Source: Lithospermum erythrorhizon | Lineage: Eukaryota; Streptophyta; Magnoliopsida; Boraginales; Boraginaceae | DNA length: 64,000 nucleotides | NCBI GenBank assembly: GCA_019722365.1 | Contig: JADFUC010002415.1 | Location: 1-64,000, forward strand | Direction of reading: 5' to 3' | Shown: piece by piece, positions 1 to 11,709 of the stretch | How positions within the stretch are numbered: position 1 is the stretch's first letter | How the letters are laid out: every line of letters begins with the position of its first letter | The notes under the pieces: model-generated | Told to the model about the DNA's origin: nothing | Seen by the model: the letters and a program-made list of their open reading frames with translations, nothing else | The model's database searches: none | Made by a program: the position numbers and the translations under genes

Positions 1-197
1 GGCAAAAGAACCCCGAGCACATCACAAATCCAATGGCGATTTTAAAGTATCATCCGACAGAGCATGCTGATAGAAAGTGACAAATAAAGTAGCAACAGAG
101 AGCTCCGTTTAATTTTTACTAAAACCACTAAATGCAAAAGATGATGAAAGATGCAATGAATATAGTCTTAGACAGATGTTGCAGCTGTGTTAAGTTG

Positions 198-945
198 TTG
201 GGAAATGTATGTATCTATTACATGTGAACAAATATTTGAATATTCTTCTTATATTTAATATATTTGTTTGTTATGTCTATGTTAAGCTTACATATAATAT
301 ATGAAGTAGTATCCTCGGGATGAAATGAAATCCCTTGCTACTTATATGTTTTCTTGTAGGTAACATTTAACCGTTAATTACATCGCCAAACCTGGGAACA
401 TAGTGGCAACAGTTGCCCATGTCGATGCTAGGCATAAAAGATCATATAACCAATACGGTGTTTCATTGGGGCTGATCAAGATCGATCACGTTAGCCTCAA
501 GTAGACTAGATCAACACCTGGCCGCCGGTCTCGGCGACCGGGATGGTATGCACCCAAACTAATTCATAAGATATGTTCAACCGGTGATATTTGCTTTGAA
601 ATTTAGGTTCACAATTCTAGACCTGGCACAGGTACACTATCTGCTATACAAGCTCTGCATGACTATGACCAAACATCCGCTTCAAGCCGATTATAACTAT
701 ATGTTGGTCACAACGAAAGTGTGGGCCGATGATGCTGATATATCGGGAGGATTTATCCGTCTCATACAAGGAAGATCTCGCATATCTCACACAAATTGGA
801 TATCATCATTTATGTATCATTATAATGCTTATTCAGCTTCATACCGAAGAAAGAAAGTCATGTGTTTAAGCACACACTTCTTATGGTTAGTCACACTGTA
901 GATCGCGTGGATAAAGGAATCAAGATACCGCCCAACGGCAAGCTG
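198..945 (+). mobile_element. Copia-family internal 3' fragment (degenerate)
   Basis: This stretch is related, in opposite orientation, to the region just upstream of the 3' LTR of the Copia element at the right end of the window. Shared blocks include GTGAACAAATATTTGAATAT (about 222-241) against the reverse complement of 57270-57290, and a block around 848-925 (TGTTTAAGCACACACTTCTT, then GATAAAGGAATC) against the reverse complement of 56530-56610. No pol motif can be read here, so it is the non-coding tail between pol and LTR. Heavy substitution and indels mark it as old. The element boundary to the left was not found. Confidence 0.6.
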
Positions 946-1838
946 AGCAAGTTAAACCAATGGTCATTCCATTTATTATGCCTCATGGCTAATTGCAGAC
1001 AATTCATTTACCAATACGTGACACGTAACTTAGTGTTCAACTTAGTAATTGCAGGTTACCAGCGGTTCTCAAGGATAATCTAAGGGGTTAGCTTTTAGTT
1101 TATCACAGATCTACTTCATTAATCGTTATAATAGTAATCGTCAATATTATACAACTTACTATTATCCGAAAGTCATACACATGTATCGCTGAAGCTTATA
1201 TTTAAATTAAAGTTAGTATCATAATTTAAATATATTTCACTACAAAGCGGTTCTACATTTTACGTAATATCGATCAACAAATGAATCAATTAAATAGTTA
1301 TTTAATCAAATTTTGAAAGTATCTTAGTATTTATCAACAATCTCTGAAGATGATATCACCATTACTATTTAATTAAGCTAATTAAATAGTTCAACTCATT
1401 AAGAACTCATTAGTCAGTCTAACGAACTACTTGCGCCGCTTATCTATTGCTTTTACCCAAATTTCGCTATAAGCAAACTTTAGGTTTTTATAATAATTAA
1501 GTTATTTCATCAAAAACCCTAAATTCACCGCCTGTAAATTCTTCAATAGTTCTTTCATAGTTTTGTTCACCATTAATAGCATAAATCGGTTCTTGATTCA
1601 ACCTCCTGGAAGGACCAACCAGAGATATCATACGATTGATATCGGGCAACAAGGAGTCAGGGAAGTCAAATTCACACGGAATTCAAGCTGGATTTTGGGG
1701 CGAATTTACCCGTCAGACTGTATAATACTTGTCATATTATACTATATGATTGTTGAATACTATGCAGTTTACTGTATCCCTAATTATGGATTTGCATGGT
1801 ACTATATATCCATAGTATTTTCCATCGAATATTATTTA
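946..1838 (+). mobile_element. Copia LTR, degenerate, + orientation
   Basis: This is an LTR homologous to the copies at 55513-56499 and 63338-64000, but in inverted orientation. Matching landmarks in order are TTCCATTTATTATGCC (972-987), AACTTAGTAATTGCAG, TTCATTAATCGTTATAATAG (about 1114-1133), AATTAAGCTAATTAAATAGT (1371-1390), AAAACCCTAAATTCACC and ATATATCCATAGTATTTTCC near the 3' end. The TG start has decayed, so the left border is placed by alignment only. With the internal fragment to its left this is the 3' end of a once longer insertion; no 5' half is visible. Confidence 0.65.
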
Positions 1839-4800
1839 ATATATATAAAAGATACAACTTAAGAAAGACAAATCACTATATCTCTCTTTTTTATGTTCAT
1901 CTTCGTCGCTTTTTGGTTATTAGTTGTTTGATATGCCTGACATAAACGGCTCGGTTTGGAGTATAAAATGAATTACAATTTATTTATACGATATATTAAT
2001 GAATTCTATAAATATACAACTTAAAAAAAAAGACAAATCACTATTGGTAGACAAGGAAAATTTATTTTTTTAAATATACTAAAATGATTTAATACCTAAT
2101 TAAATTATCAAAATCGAAACAAAATGACACAATAAAAAAAAAAAAGTGCTTTTATGACATAAAAGTCCCACACTGAGCAAGAGAGCACTTCACTTAATGT
2201 TAATAAAAAAGTTTTTACATTTAGTAAATTGATTGACTACTAGCCAAAAAGTTCACGTTGGCTACCAAGCAGTGGGAGTCAGCAAATCCGGGGAAAATGA
2301 ACTCCTCAAATTGTGGAAGCTACGTATGCTGCCAAGGCAACCCGGCAGACACGAACAACGCAGCTCAAAACGGGGGGTCGCACAGCCACTTTTCGCTCCC
2401 GTTGAGCTCGGCTCAGCTTTGCACCGAATTCAAGCCCCCATAAGTGCCTCCTGCATCGACAACCGCGCGCAAGGCACTGCATCGCACAACGCTAGATTAC
2501 ACTAAGTGCTTAAAGGCACCTAATACGTAAAAACATTTGATTCAACTTTCCTACTTCATCGGGCTTTAGTTTCATCATCTCCATACAGAGAAATCAAAAA
2601 GCAAACACACACAGTTCACAAAATCTGAAAGCTCCCATCTCTCTTTTTCGTTGGTTTTTGTTCCGCCAGGCCCCGCCGTAGCTGGTCGTCGGTTCATAGT
2701 ACTACTTGTGTTCGATCGTGATAAGTGGTTTTATCCCGGTGTCGCACGCCTCCGCCGCCCCAAAGACCGGTGTTGGCGCCGAATACACGCTTTTAAGAAA
2801 GTCATTGTAAATGACTTCATCCTGCTTATCATTTCACAGAATCGCTTGTGTACTTTTTGTAATTGTGTAATTTGATGAGTTTTGTATTGCTCATTTGCAA
2901 AGTTTTGTCAGATATTTCATTTTCTATTAAATTCCTCATGCGATTCTTTGTTAATATAGCGAAAAGAATATTTTAAAATGCCGTAACAAAAAATCAAACA
3001 GCCTTAACAATTCACGACTATAATATCATTAGTTATATTATAATGAAACAAGAATGTATCTTATTAAGGTCTTTCTTATATATTCATATACTTCCTCGGT
3101 ATTTCTTTTATTTATCAAGCTCTACCTCTAAATTTTTCGTTTTTTAAATATTTATTATCTGCAAGATAAAACAGAATTTATATTTCCAATCCACTTTTGA
3201 TCTAATTTTCATAAAACTAACTAATGTATTTTTAAATAATTGTCATTCCACATTTCAAATTAATTATTTATTTTTTCTTAATTTATGTGCAAATTGCTAG
3301 AACGACAAATTAAAAAATGGAGGTAGTAATATATTAGTTGTGCGTTTAAAAATCTTATTAACAATAATAAATTAAGAGATAGAAGATGTCATCTTATCTC
3401 TCAAATGCACAAATTAACTACATTGCTTACTATATATGAAGTATATATTATATATTTTGCTCAAATTAACTACGGAGTACATTGTTTAGCTATGAAGTTA
3501 TATTATTTTTGTCTTACCATCGTATGCAGCAAGTCTTGCAACTTGAATTGTTCATAACTTTGACCATCACTAAACAATTTAACCAATAAAAAAGATGCTA
3601 GTTTTTTCGAATCAACTCCCAACTCCTAAAGGATCGTTTCATGCTTCCTTTTTCATTAAATTTTGGTAAAATATAGAGTGGTACATGTATGGTCGAGGCT
3701 ATACTTAATAGTGAAAATACAAATGCATGCATGTTAATCAAAACTGGACGAAGAATGCTATAAAATAAATGGAGTCAGGAAGAATAATGGAGAGCACTTA
3801 GACCATGATGAATTGATGATGATTTTTTTTTGTTTTGGTGTTACTGGAATGACCAGCACTTCCTATTTATAGTACATCATAGAGCAAAACGGCCACATAG
3901 TGGTAATTGCAAATGAAGGAAATGGATTAGCCAAAACGTATATACATGCTAGTAATTTAATGAGAAGCCATTGACGAAAGCAAACGGTGAAAAAGATTGT
4001 GTAACCAATAATCCATCTTATTAACCAAGAAAATGTTATGATAGTGATTACATTTCAAACAATATAAATGCATGTTAACTTTTTCATCTAACCATGTAAA
4101 TAAAAATGCTGTGTACATTAGTTGTATAATATAAATCTATTAATGTCATACAATAAAATAGTGGTGGAGGATATTATTTGTAATTACAAAAAGCGGCAAG
4201 AAATATTATTACCACATTCACATCTTTTATAAGATATATACATATATATGTATATATATATAGATTTCCAGTTTTTATCCTGCAGATCATAGTTCACATT
4301 TTGTGATAGTATAGTCTTCAATCCCACCAAGTTATTGATTTAATCCATCTTCAGGAGCTTAACAATAATCAATAATCCAGCAAGTGAAAGATCCCAATCA
4401 GCAAAAATCGTTCATTGAATCTTTCACCTAACGTGTACGTGAGACCCCTCTCCATCCCACATCATTCAATTTCTTTTTACATTTTTTCAACTTTCCATAG
4501 TTTTGCTCAGACAGATACTGACAAAATTATATCAAAATTACATTTCAAACCCTTTCCATCGAGCATTTTTTATAAAGATATTATACAACACAAACAAATA
4601 TATTTAAGTCATTCAAGAGACAACAAAAAAATTCTAAAAAGTTTTGACACCATGGGATGGAGCAGATTGGGCTTATACAAAGTATATCATTTTGTCATGC
4701 TCAAACTTATTGCTTCAAGGAGATAGTGTTATTAATATATTAGTCAGGATATGTAACTTGGAAAGAAAATTTCATATGATCTCCAAGAATAAGGCAAACA

Positions 4801-5097
4801 AAGAATGTTGTTGCTTTAACTAGAAGACTAGGCATTCACATAGAGATTCATCATGCAAGAAGACCCCAAAGCCACAAAACACAAGAGACAAGCAACAAAA
4901 TTGGAATATCTTTCTCAATTAGAAAAAAGCAATCAACTATACCAACATGGAATAGGAATCCCCAAAACAACATAGTTCATAGTATATATTAAGACATTCA
5001 AGGCCTGGTGATGAAAGATATCATTGAAGATTCATGCTATTTTCTGATTGCAAAAGATTAAATTCACAACCACCATTTTTTCGAAACAAGTTGAGAT
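1839..5097. other. Intergenic, no recognised gene
   Basis: This is AT-rich DNA between the left Copia LTR and the RTM2-like gene. It holds a short direct duplication (ACAACTTAA-GAAAGACAAATCACTAT-type sequence at about 1854-1881 and again at 2016-2044). Two patches at about 2230-2510 and 2650-2800 are clearly richer in G+C than their surroundings and have no recognisable product. A TA-dinucleotide run lies near 4230-4262. Small reading frames here match nothing I know. The promoter of the RTM2-like gene should lie at the right end, but no convincing TATA element could be singled out. Confidence 0.5.
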
Positions 5098-6428
5098 ATG
5101 GCAATGCGACCAAGAACTTCTGGAGGAGCAAGTAACTATACCGGGAACCGCCAAGGAGGCGCCCCAATCCCGCCCGTTTATGAAGATTTCAAGCCAACAT
5201 CAGAGTGGATACAAGAGCAAGAATCTGATATTCTACTTATCTATCTCCCTGGTTGGCTAATCTTAACTTAACTACTTCTAGTATCTTAGTAGTTAGTATT
5301 CATTAACATGTTTTCAAAATCAAATACATTCCCTTTCTAGAAAACATAGAAACTCCAATATTTTACTACCTCCATATCTTTTTAAATGACATATTTGAAG
5401 AGCCAAAATAGGTCATTTAGATAAAAACGGAAGTTCATTTCACCTCGATTACTAACTGCCTCTTGAATTTATCAATCGCTTTTTATCAAATGATCCTCAC
5501 AGGATTCACTAAGGAAAGTCTGAAGGTTTCAACCGAAGGAGGAAACATTCTGAGAGTTCGAGGGGAACGTTTAGTTACGTCGAATAAATGGAAAAGATTC
5601 CAGGAAGATTTTCAAATCCCTGAGCATTGCAACCTGAGAGGAACTCGTGCCAGATTTGAAGGAGGAATTCTTACAATTACTGTTCCAAAAAAAACCATAA
5701 CTCCTCCTAAAGAAGAGTCCAAACCAACTACATCTACAACTTCTCAAAAACCTCCAGAAATCCTCCCTTCTAAGCTTCCTGAAGCTCCCAAAAATCCAGT
5801 TTCTCAGAAAGTTCAAGAAAATATTCCTCCAAAAATCACATCCCCAAATAAAAAGGATAAAGATTTTCAAGAATCCCCTGTTTCTTCTAAGGTTAAAAAA
5901 GAACCAATGTCCCAAAAAGTTCAAGAAAACATGCCTCCAAAAATCACTGCTCCAAATAAAAAGGATAGAGATTTCAAAGAATCCAACGTTTCTGATGACA
6001 AACAAAAAGATGATGAAGCGTTTTCGAAGCAGGATAAGCTTCACAAAACAAGTGATATTGAGCAAACACAAAATGTTGATTCAGGAGCTTCAAAGCATCA
6101 AGAAACAATGACTCATTCAAAAGCTCGACAGGATCATGGTGAAATGGCAAATAAGGTTGCAAAACCAGAGTTAGTAGAAAGAAGAATACAAGATTCTGAA
6201 AAAGTTGAAGCAAAGAGAACGCATTTTGTTGATGAAGAAAAGGCAAAGCATGCAGAGAAAATGGCAACTAGTTCTGCAACAGGGCATTTTGGTGTAGGGA
6301 ATTACAAGAAGGCTGTTAAAAGTTTAGCAGATTTGGAAGAAGAAAGGAAATTGCTAGTGAATATGGGTGCTGCTGTGTTGGTATTGATGGCACTTGGAGC
6401 TTATATCTATCATACAGTCAAAACTTAG
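5098..6428 (+). CDS. RTM2-like protein with HSP20/alpha-crystallin domain and C-terminal membrane anchor
   Basis: Two exons, 5098-5251 and 5503-6428, join in frame (LLIYLPG/FTKESLKV) across a GT-AG intron and encode 359 residues. The N-terminal part (about residues 15-105) is a plant small-heat-shock-like alpha-crystallin domain, with VYEDFKPTSEW, ILRVRGER, FQIPEHC and GGILTITVPKK. A long, Lys/Glu/Pro/Ser-rich low-complexity middle follows, and a hydrophobic segment (MGAAVLVLMALGAYIYHTV) ends four residues before the stop. This architecture matches RESTRICTED TEV MOVEMENT 2 and its many plant paralogues, which are membrane-anchored HSP20-like proteins; in Arabidopsis RTM2 limits long-distance movement of potyviruses. 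Whether this copy has that role is not shown. The start ATG opens the only frame that joins exon 2. A block of about 40 residues is duplicated in the middle. The coding sequence has no lesion. Its neighbour, the flippase gene, converges on it. Confidence 0.85.
5366..5432. repeat. Short fold-back MITE remnant in intron
   Basis: CTACCTCCATATCTTTTTAA at the left is the imperfect reverse complement of the right arm (CATTTAGATAAAAACGGAAG). The CTMCCTCC terminus resembles Stowaway/Mariner-type MITEs. It lies inside the single intron of the RTM2-like gene. The two arms are separated by only a few bases, so it is either a tiny element or a remnant. Confidence 0.5.
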
Positions 6429-6435
6429 ATTTCAT

Positions 6436-6567
6436 GGGCGCATAACTATTTCCAAGCAAAAACATTTTCCATATTACACGATCGTTATTTTTTAGCTTAA
6501 AAAAATAAACGATCGTGTATATAGAATGTGAACAATGGGCGCATTTGGCTTGGAAATAGTTTTTGCC
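6436..6567. repeat. Inverted-repeat (fold-back) element in the 3' region of the RTM2-like gene
   Basis: Nested inverted repeats start eight bases after the RTM2-like stop codon. ACTATTTCCAAGC (6445-6457) pairs with GCTTGGAAATAGT (6548-6560), and ACACGATCGTT (6476-6486) pairs with AACGATCGTGT (6508-6518). A direct GGGCGCAT occurs near 6436 and again near 6538. It could be a small non-autonomous DNA transposon or part of a transcript 3' end that folds. No target-site duplication was identified. Confidence 0.6.
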
Positions 6568-7252
6568 ATTTGATGGAATCCTGGAGACCAATTTTAATGT
6601 TTAAACTTCACTTTTCTGTTCACCAAATGTACTACTGGTTATATTGTAAAAATTGGTTATTGTTTAAAATAATAAATATGGAATCGGAATAATTCAAAAT
6701 TCAGTTTAATTTAGGTTAAATTGCCTATGTACCCTCAATCTATTTAAAAGTGAGCAATTGCTCACTGAAACTACACCATGACTAAGATTTAGGAGCATAT
6801 TGACAGATAAAGAAAGATGTAGACCTTTCTAAAATAACCAAAACATAAAACCTTGAATAAGAAGAGTTTCTAATATATTGTTTAAGATGTGGGCATTTTA
6901 TCTAAATATTACTCCGAAAAAAGCAGATAAACTTGAATAAAAAGGCTAACCATTTTATACAAATGAGGTTGTTACACAATTTCTTCAACTCAATTTTAAT
7001 TCTAAAATGATCTCATTAATGTACTAAAATTCAGATCTTTGTTTCTATAAGCTTGACTAATGTACAAGTATGGTGGTACATTTCATAACAAAGAATAGAA
7101 GCCTACATATGAAAACTCCTAATCCCATACCCTCCACCCCACCCCCAAAAAAATAATAAGACCCGATAATGTTCCACGAGGCTATCGAAAACTCTACTTT
7201 TACAAACAAAAAGAAGGTTGAACAAAAAAATGAGATGTTTGAACCTTATCCA
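6568..7252. other. Convergent intergenic region
   Basis: This holds the 3' flanks of the RTM2-like gene (left) and the flippase gene (right). It is AT-rich with no reading frame of note. It must contain both polyadenylation regions; AATAAATATGG near 6670 is a plausible near-upstream element for the left gene. Nothing else was recognised. Confidence 0.4.
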
Positions 7253-10200
7253 TTATTGTGGATTCTCAAAAATGGGGCTCATTTCAATATCTGAAGGTCT
7301 GGTATCTCTTAGAGTCCCAAACTTTTCTGCTTCTCTTGCAATCTGAATATCAGAAGGTCTATAGTACATGGTGAATACTTTAACAATGAAACGTGGAACC
7401 ATTGCAGCTACCGTGATACCAAGCAACAATACCCAGAATAGACTGGTATCGGCTATGTGGAAAAAGGCCCTGCAAAATTTGAACAGAACAGACTTTAGTC
7501 AACTCTCTTGACCTTGCGATTGAAGCGTGTGATTGGCCTAATGAGAAAATAGAGAACCTTACTGTGGTTTATTAGAAAATTTTATTACCACTTAAAAGGA
7601 GGATATGATATTATTGTATTAACTGTAAAAAAACTCACCAGTAACCAGGTAATGAAGGCACGGCATCTATGACCATGACACATATGAAAGTAGCAAGAAT
7701 AGATCCCCAGATGACTGCATGAGTTATCCAACTCCAACGAATTACATCCATTGCCAAGTGTACATTAACCAATATCACTACAGCAAGTGTCCAAATATCT
7801 CCTATGCTTGATGTATCAATAGTGGTGGCCCAGTATGCGAGAAGGGGAGGAAAGAAGGCAGCTATACTTTGCCATAATGTGTCCATCATCGTAAACCAGA
7901 ACAACGTTGTGTTGTAAGTTTCATCTCTTTGCCCAGCTCCATAAAGCTGAGGTTGTTTGAGTAGGGTCCTTCTACTTAGATCTTTGTCAAGAATCCCAAC
8001 AATAATAGTTGGCAGAGCGGTATAGATTATAGAATACAACATGCTACTCCAATCAGTAATTGCAGTAGTCAATGTGAAACTTGTGAAGAGGGCATACCAG
8101 AGCAAATCATGAAAAAGATAATGTCATTCAAGATTGTCATAATACTTTCTTAAATGGAAGAGAGGAATTGTTCAAACTTATGACTTCAAGTACGTAAGGA
8201 ACTTGCACTGTCTCAGATCAACTTATTTTCTCAAGTAAGGCACACATATTATAAACTAAAAGAAATTACATTATGGGTTATAATAGAAATGATACTTCAA
8301 ATGAATTATGAAGGAGAAACTCAGAAAGACTTATGTAGTAACTAAGCTCACCACAGAATATTTAAAACATTTCATTGTAAGTTATAAGATCATATAGCTC
8401 ATACGCTGATAATTCCAGTGTCCATGAACCAACAGAAGAGGAACCAAGAACCTGAACTAATCATTTAAATCTGATTATAACGGTTAGTCATCTACTAATG
8501 CCAATTCCCACATCAGCCATTTGAATCATTGAAACATCATTTGCTCCTGTCAAAAATTTTGATCTTTTATTGTTCATCCAAAGGTTAAGCATGATGGAAA
8601 TGAATATAAGCCTTTCCGCCTATAAAATTCTTCTAAAAGCTTAAGGTAGTTCAATTCAAATCTTGTAAAGATATCAGCTTACCATCTCCTATTGCAAGGG
8701 TCATGTCATTGGCTCTGTTCTTTATGAGTGCAACAATTCCGGCTTTCTGCAGTGGCGCTACTCGGCAACAAAGTACAACATCACATCTACTGGCTAACTG
8801 GAACAACTGAGATTACGATAAATGATCTGTTAGAGAAAATCATATAAAAAAATTATAAAAAAAATTGTTATTGATGAAAAAGTACCTGCTCTTCCAGTTC
8901 TGAATCAAGTATATACACTAGGCTTGTCCCATCAATAATTAGGCCTAGTGGACTTGCTCCAGGTCCTTGTGAATCTGTCTTGCGTTGCTTACAGATGGTC
9001 AAGGCATCATCAAGGCTCTTTCTACATGATTCCTTAGAATTGTTGTTTATTACAATTTGGGTCATCTGGTTCGTCAAGAGTTTTGAAGAATAGCCAATGG
9101 AAATAGCAGTTTCTTGCTTATCACCAGTGAGTACCCACACTTTAATACCAGCTATCCTTAAAGATTCAATTGCTTCTGGCACACCTTCCTGCAGTTTATC
9201 TTCAATTGCAGAAGCACCTAAGACAATGAGCTTGTTCTCAAATGATGACGTAACTTTACTATAATGTTCCTCCCAATTAATGCAGTACTTGCAGTTTCAT
9301 AAGAATTCTGCCACTGCTCAAATTAAAGCACCACAACTTATTCCCAAAAACAAACAAGAGTCAAACCTATGATCGAGTACTTGAAGATGGCCTTCGGTTG
9401 ACCGTATTATGTTCGAGTTCATAGATTTATCAATCACGGCTAGCATGGATGTATCAGCACCTTTAACGAAGACTTTCACTGAGTTAATAGACACCCAAGA
9501 ATTGACACTATCAAACTCATGCATACCCAGCACATTATACTCCAAGCACAAAAATATAGTTAAGAATATCAAAAAACATACATCCAGATGAACAAAATGA
9601 GGATTAGTTAGTAAGCCATGATAAGGTAGAAAGATGGGGTGAGACGGGAGGAGGGGGGGTGTTGATACTTCAGATGGAACAAGTACTACCAACACAACAC
9701 ATAAAAGAAAGTTCATCAAAGATGATCAATTTAGAATAAGCTCATGAAGAGAGAGGAAAGTTTAACATATTACTTCTGCGGTTCTCCCTGAACATTAAGG
9801 ATTATGTGGCCGGAGGTACGTTCAATGAGCATGTAACCGTAAGCTGCGGCCGCATAGGCTAATGCCTGTTCATCTGGGGATTCACCCTGATATTCGACCA
9901 GCTTGGTAGATGGATCTGAAGTTTCAGTAGAGAGGGGAACAATTGTGTTGCAAGCAGCCAATGCGAGAAAGAAATTGTGAACATGTCTACCCTCGTCTGT
10001 GTGGCTCCCATTCCTCAGTACCGTTAAGAGTTCAGGGTTCACCTTTACTCTCATTTTTGGCCTAAAAGTCTGCCCTTCCACTGACATAAAACATTAAAAC
10101 AAGATAAATAACATGTTCAGTATTCATGATATTATGATAATTTCTCTTAAAACAAAATCTATGTTAGAAGGAAAGACCCTTGAAGTAGGTATTTTTCTAA

Positions 10201-11709
10201 GTGCATATGACAGGCGCATGTTTGCGTGAACATGTTAGGGGTGGAAGGGTTTGGTAGAGAATGGAAGAGAAGAATGCATCATAGAGGAAGTAACAGCACC
10301 TGCAACTGAATATCCTCCCACTTCATCACCATCTGGACTGGTTCGGCCTCTGTAATCCACACCGCCGATGCTTGCACATTGAAACTCCATTTTGTTCTCT
10401 GTGAGTGTACCAGTTTTATCTGAAAAATATATTTGTCTAATCTTCTATGAGGCCTGTAATGGAATCTTGATGTTTGCATATTTGAATCCTGGATCATGAA
10501 GTACGCCACCAAGACGAACAAGTTCCATATGATCTTGAATTACAGGAATGTAGAATATCTCCAAGCCCCAACCATAATAGTTGTAGTTCTCTACCTCAAG
10601 CCAGAATAGTCCTTCCCTTGTCAATATCATCTAAATCATCCAGATGCATGCATTTCAACCAAATAACAATTACAGGCAGTCACCAGTACAAGGCACAGTG
10701 GGAGAGCAGAATGATTTCCTGCCCATATGGTCTCAAGGCGTGTCTTCTTTCGATTGAGCCCGGAGTTGAGTGTCCTTCCATATACGGAAAACAACTGCGC
10801 CCAAGATGTACCTTTGAGCTCACATCCCGAAGGAGTATTGAAGGTCCAAGAGATGCCCGTCTACCAACCTCCATGCCAGAAAGCTATAAAGATTTGGTCA
10901 GACTTTATCAACCCACTAAAGCCCCCTTTCTCAAGAATTTTCATTTGAGTTTCCTGCTTGGCATACCGTGTCTTCAGATTTGATTCTCCATCCAAATTGA
11001 TAGTCTGAACATATGCCACCCCAGTGGAATCACTTGTAGAGAGCACAACCATATCACATGGCATAGTCTCATCGGCAGACACTTTCACAATCTCGCCCAC
11101 TCTTATCTCCTTCCACCTTTTCTTCTGAAACTGACCATCCACCCAAACATCTGCCAGTCTATTATTCTCTATTCTATCAGAACGGTGCCTTCTGTAGTCC
11201 TCATAGGCATCTTTAACTGCCGTAACAAATAGCACAAACGCTAAAGGCAAGATTGAAACTCCCCGACCAAAAACAGCCAGTTGGGGCAGCTGATTGAGGA
11301 TTGCAATCACAAGAAAATAGACATATGCAACTCTATGGAACTGCTCAAATAAATTCCGAGGTAAAAATGAAATAACAGAGTATTTACTAGTCCTAACCGA
11401 GTTTCCAGCAATGTCAAATTTCTCATAAGTCCTCACTGGATCATTGATATAAATTAACCTCGCATTATCATCACTAATCTCTCTCTGAGACATAGTAAAC
11501 CCATCAGACTCCGCTCCCTTCGATCCATGCCTCATAGGCTTCGAGTCACCCGCACCAGAACCGACCTCCCTAACTGAGCTCCTACCAGAGGCCCTCGAAT
11601 GATTGGAAGAAATGCTTCTTATGGATGATGAATTAGTTAACGCATCAGGAAGGTGCACACTTTCATTATTTCCATCCATCCCAGATGAAGGACTGGAAGT
11701 CCTAGACAT
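7253..11709 (-). CDS. ALA1: P4-type ATPase, phospholipid-transporting ATPase 1 (ALA1)-like; coding lesions
   Basis: P4-ATPases flip phospholipids to the cytosolic leaflet of plasma or endomembranes. Exons on the - strand are 11709-10300, 10080-9774, about 9539-8886, 8806-8683, about 8546-8352, about 8108-7639 and 7469-7253. Visible in order: a Ser-rich N-terminus, the DDNARLIYINDP and FLPRNLFEQFHRVAYVYF signatures, the A-domain loop NLDGESNLKTRYAKQE, the phosphorylation site DKTGTLTENKMEF (about 10425), the nucleotide-binding stretch YQGESPDEQAL, KVWVLTGDKQETAISIG, LAIGDG/ANDVSMIQMADVG and the C-terminal membrane half LTTAITDWSSMLYSIIYTA. The plant ALA1 subgroup is indicated by the N-terminus and the C-terminal tail. 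Exon 1 is clean for about 850 nt and then breaks frame repeatedly up to the phosphorylation site. Exon 3 lacks the segment between HEFDS and the phrase VKVFVKGAD, and exon 5 loses the GQEGRQAVMASDFAMGQ region. As written it cannot give a full protein. It is either a pseudogene or consensus error; product identity is secure. Confidence 0.85.

Noticed and set aside
2258..2443. Possible metallothionein-like frame (NCGSYVCC)
   Set aside because: Too few cysteines and no repeated CxC pattern; the composition is explained by a GC-rich patch.
5571..6071. 166-codon - strand frame
   Set aside because: Antisense to the Lys/Glu-rich linker of the RTM2-like gene; its Phe/Leu-rich content follows from that.
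10618..10983. 121-codon + strand frame
   Set aside because: Opposite strand of flippase exon 1.
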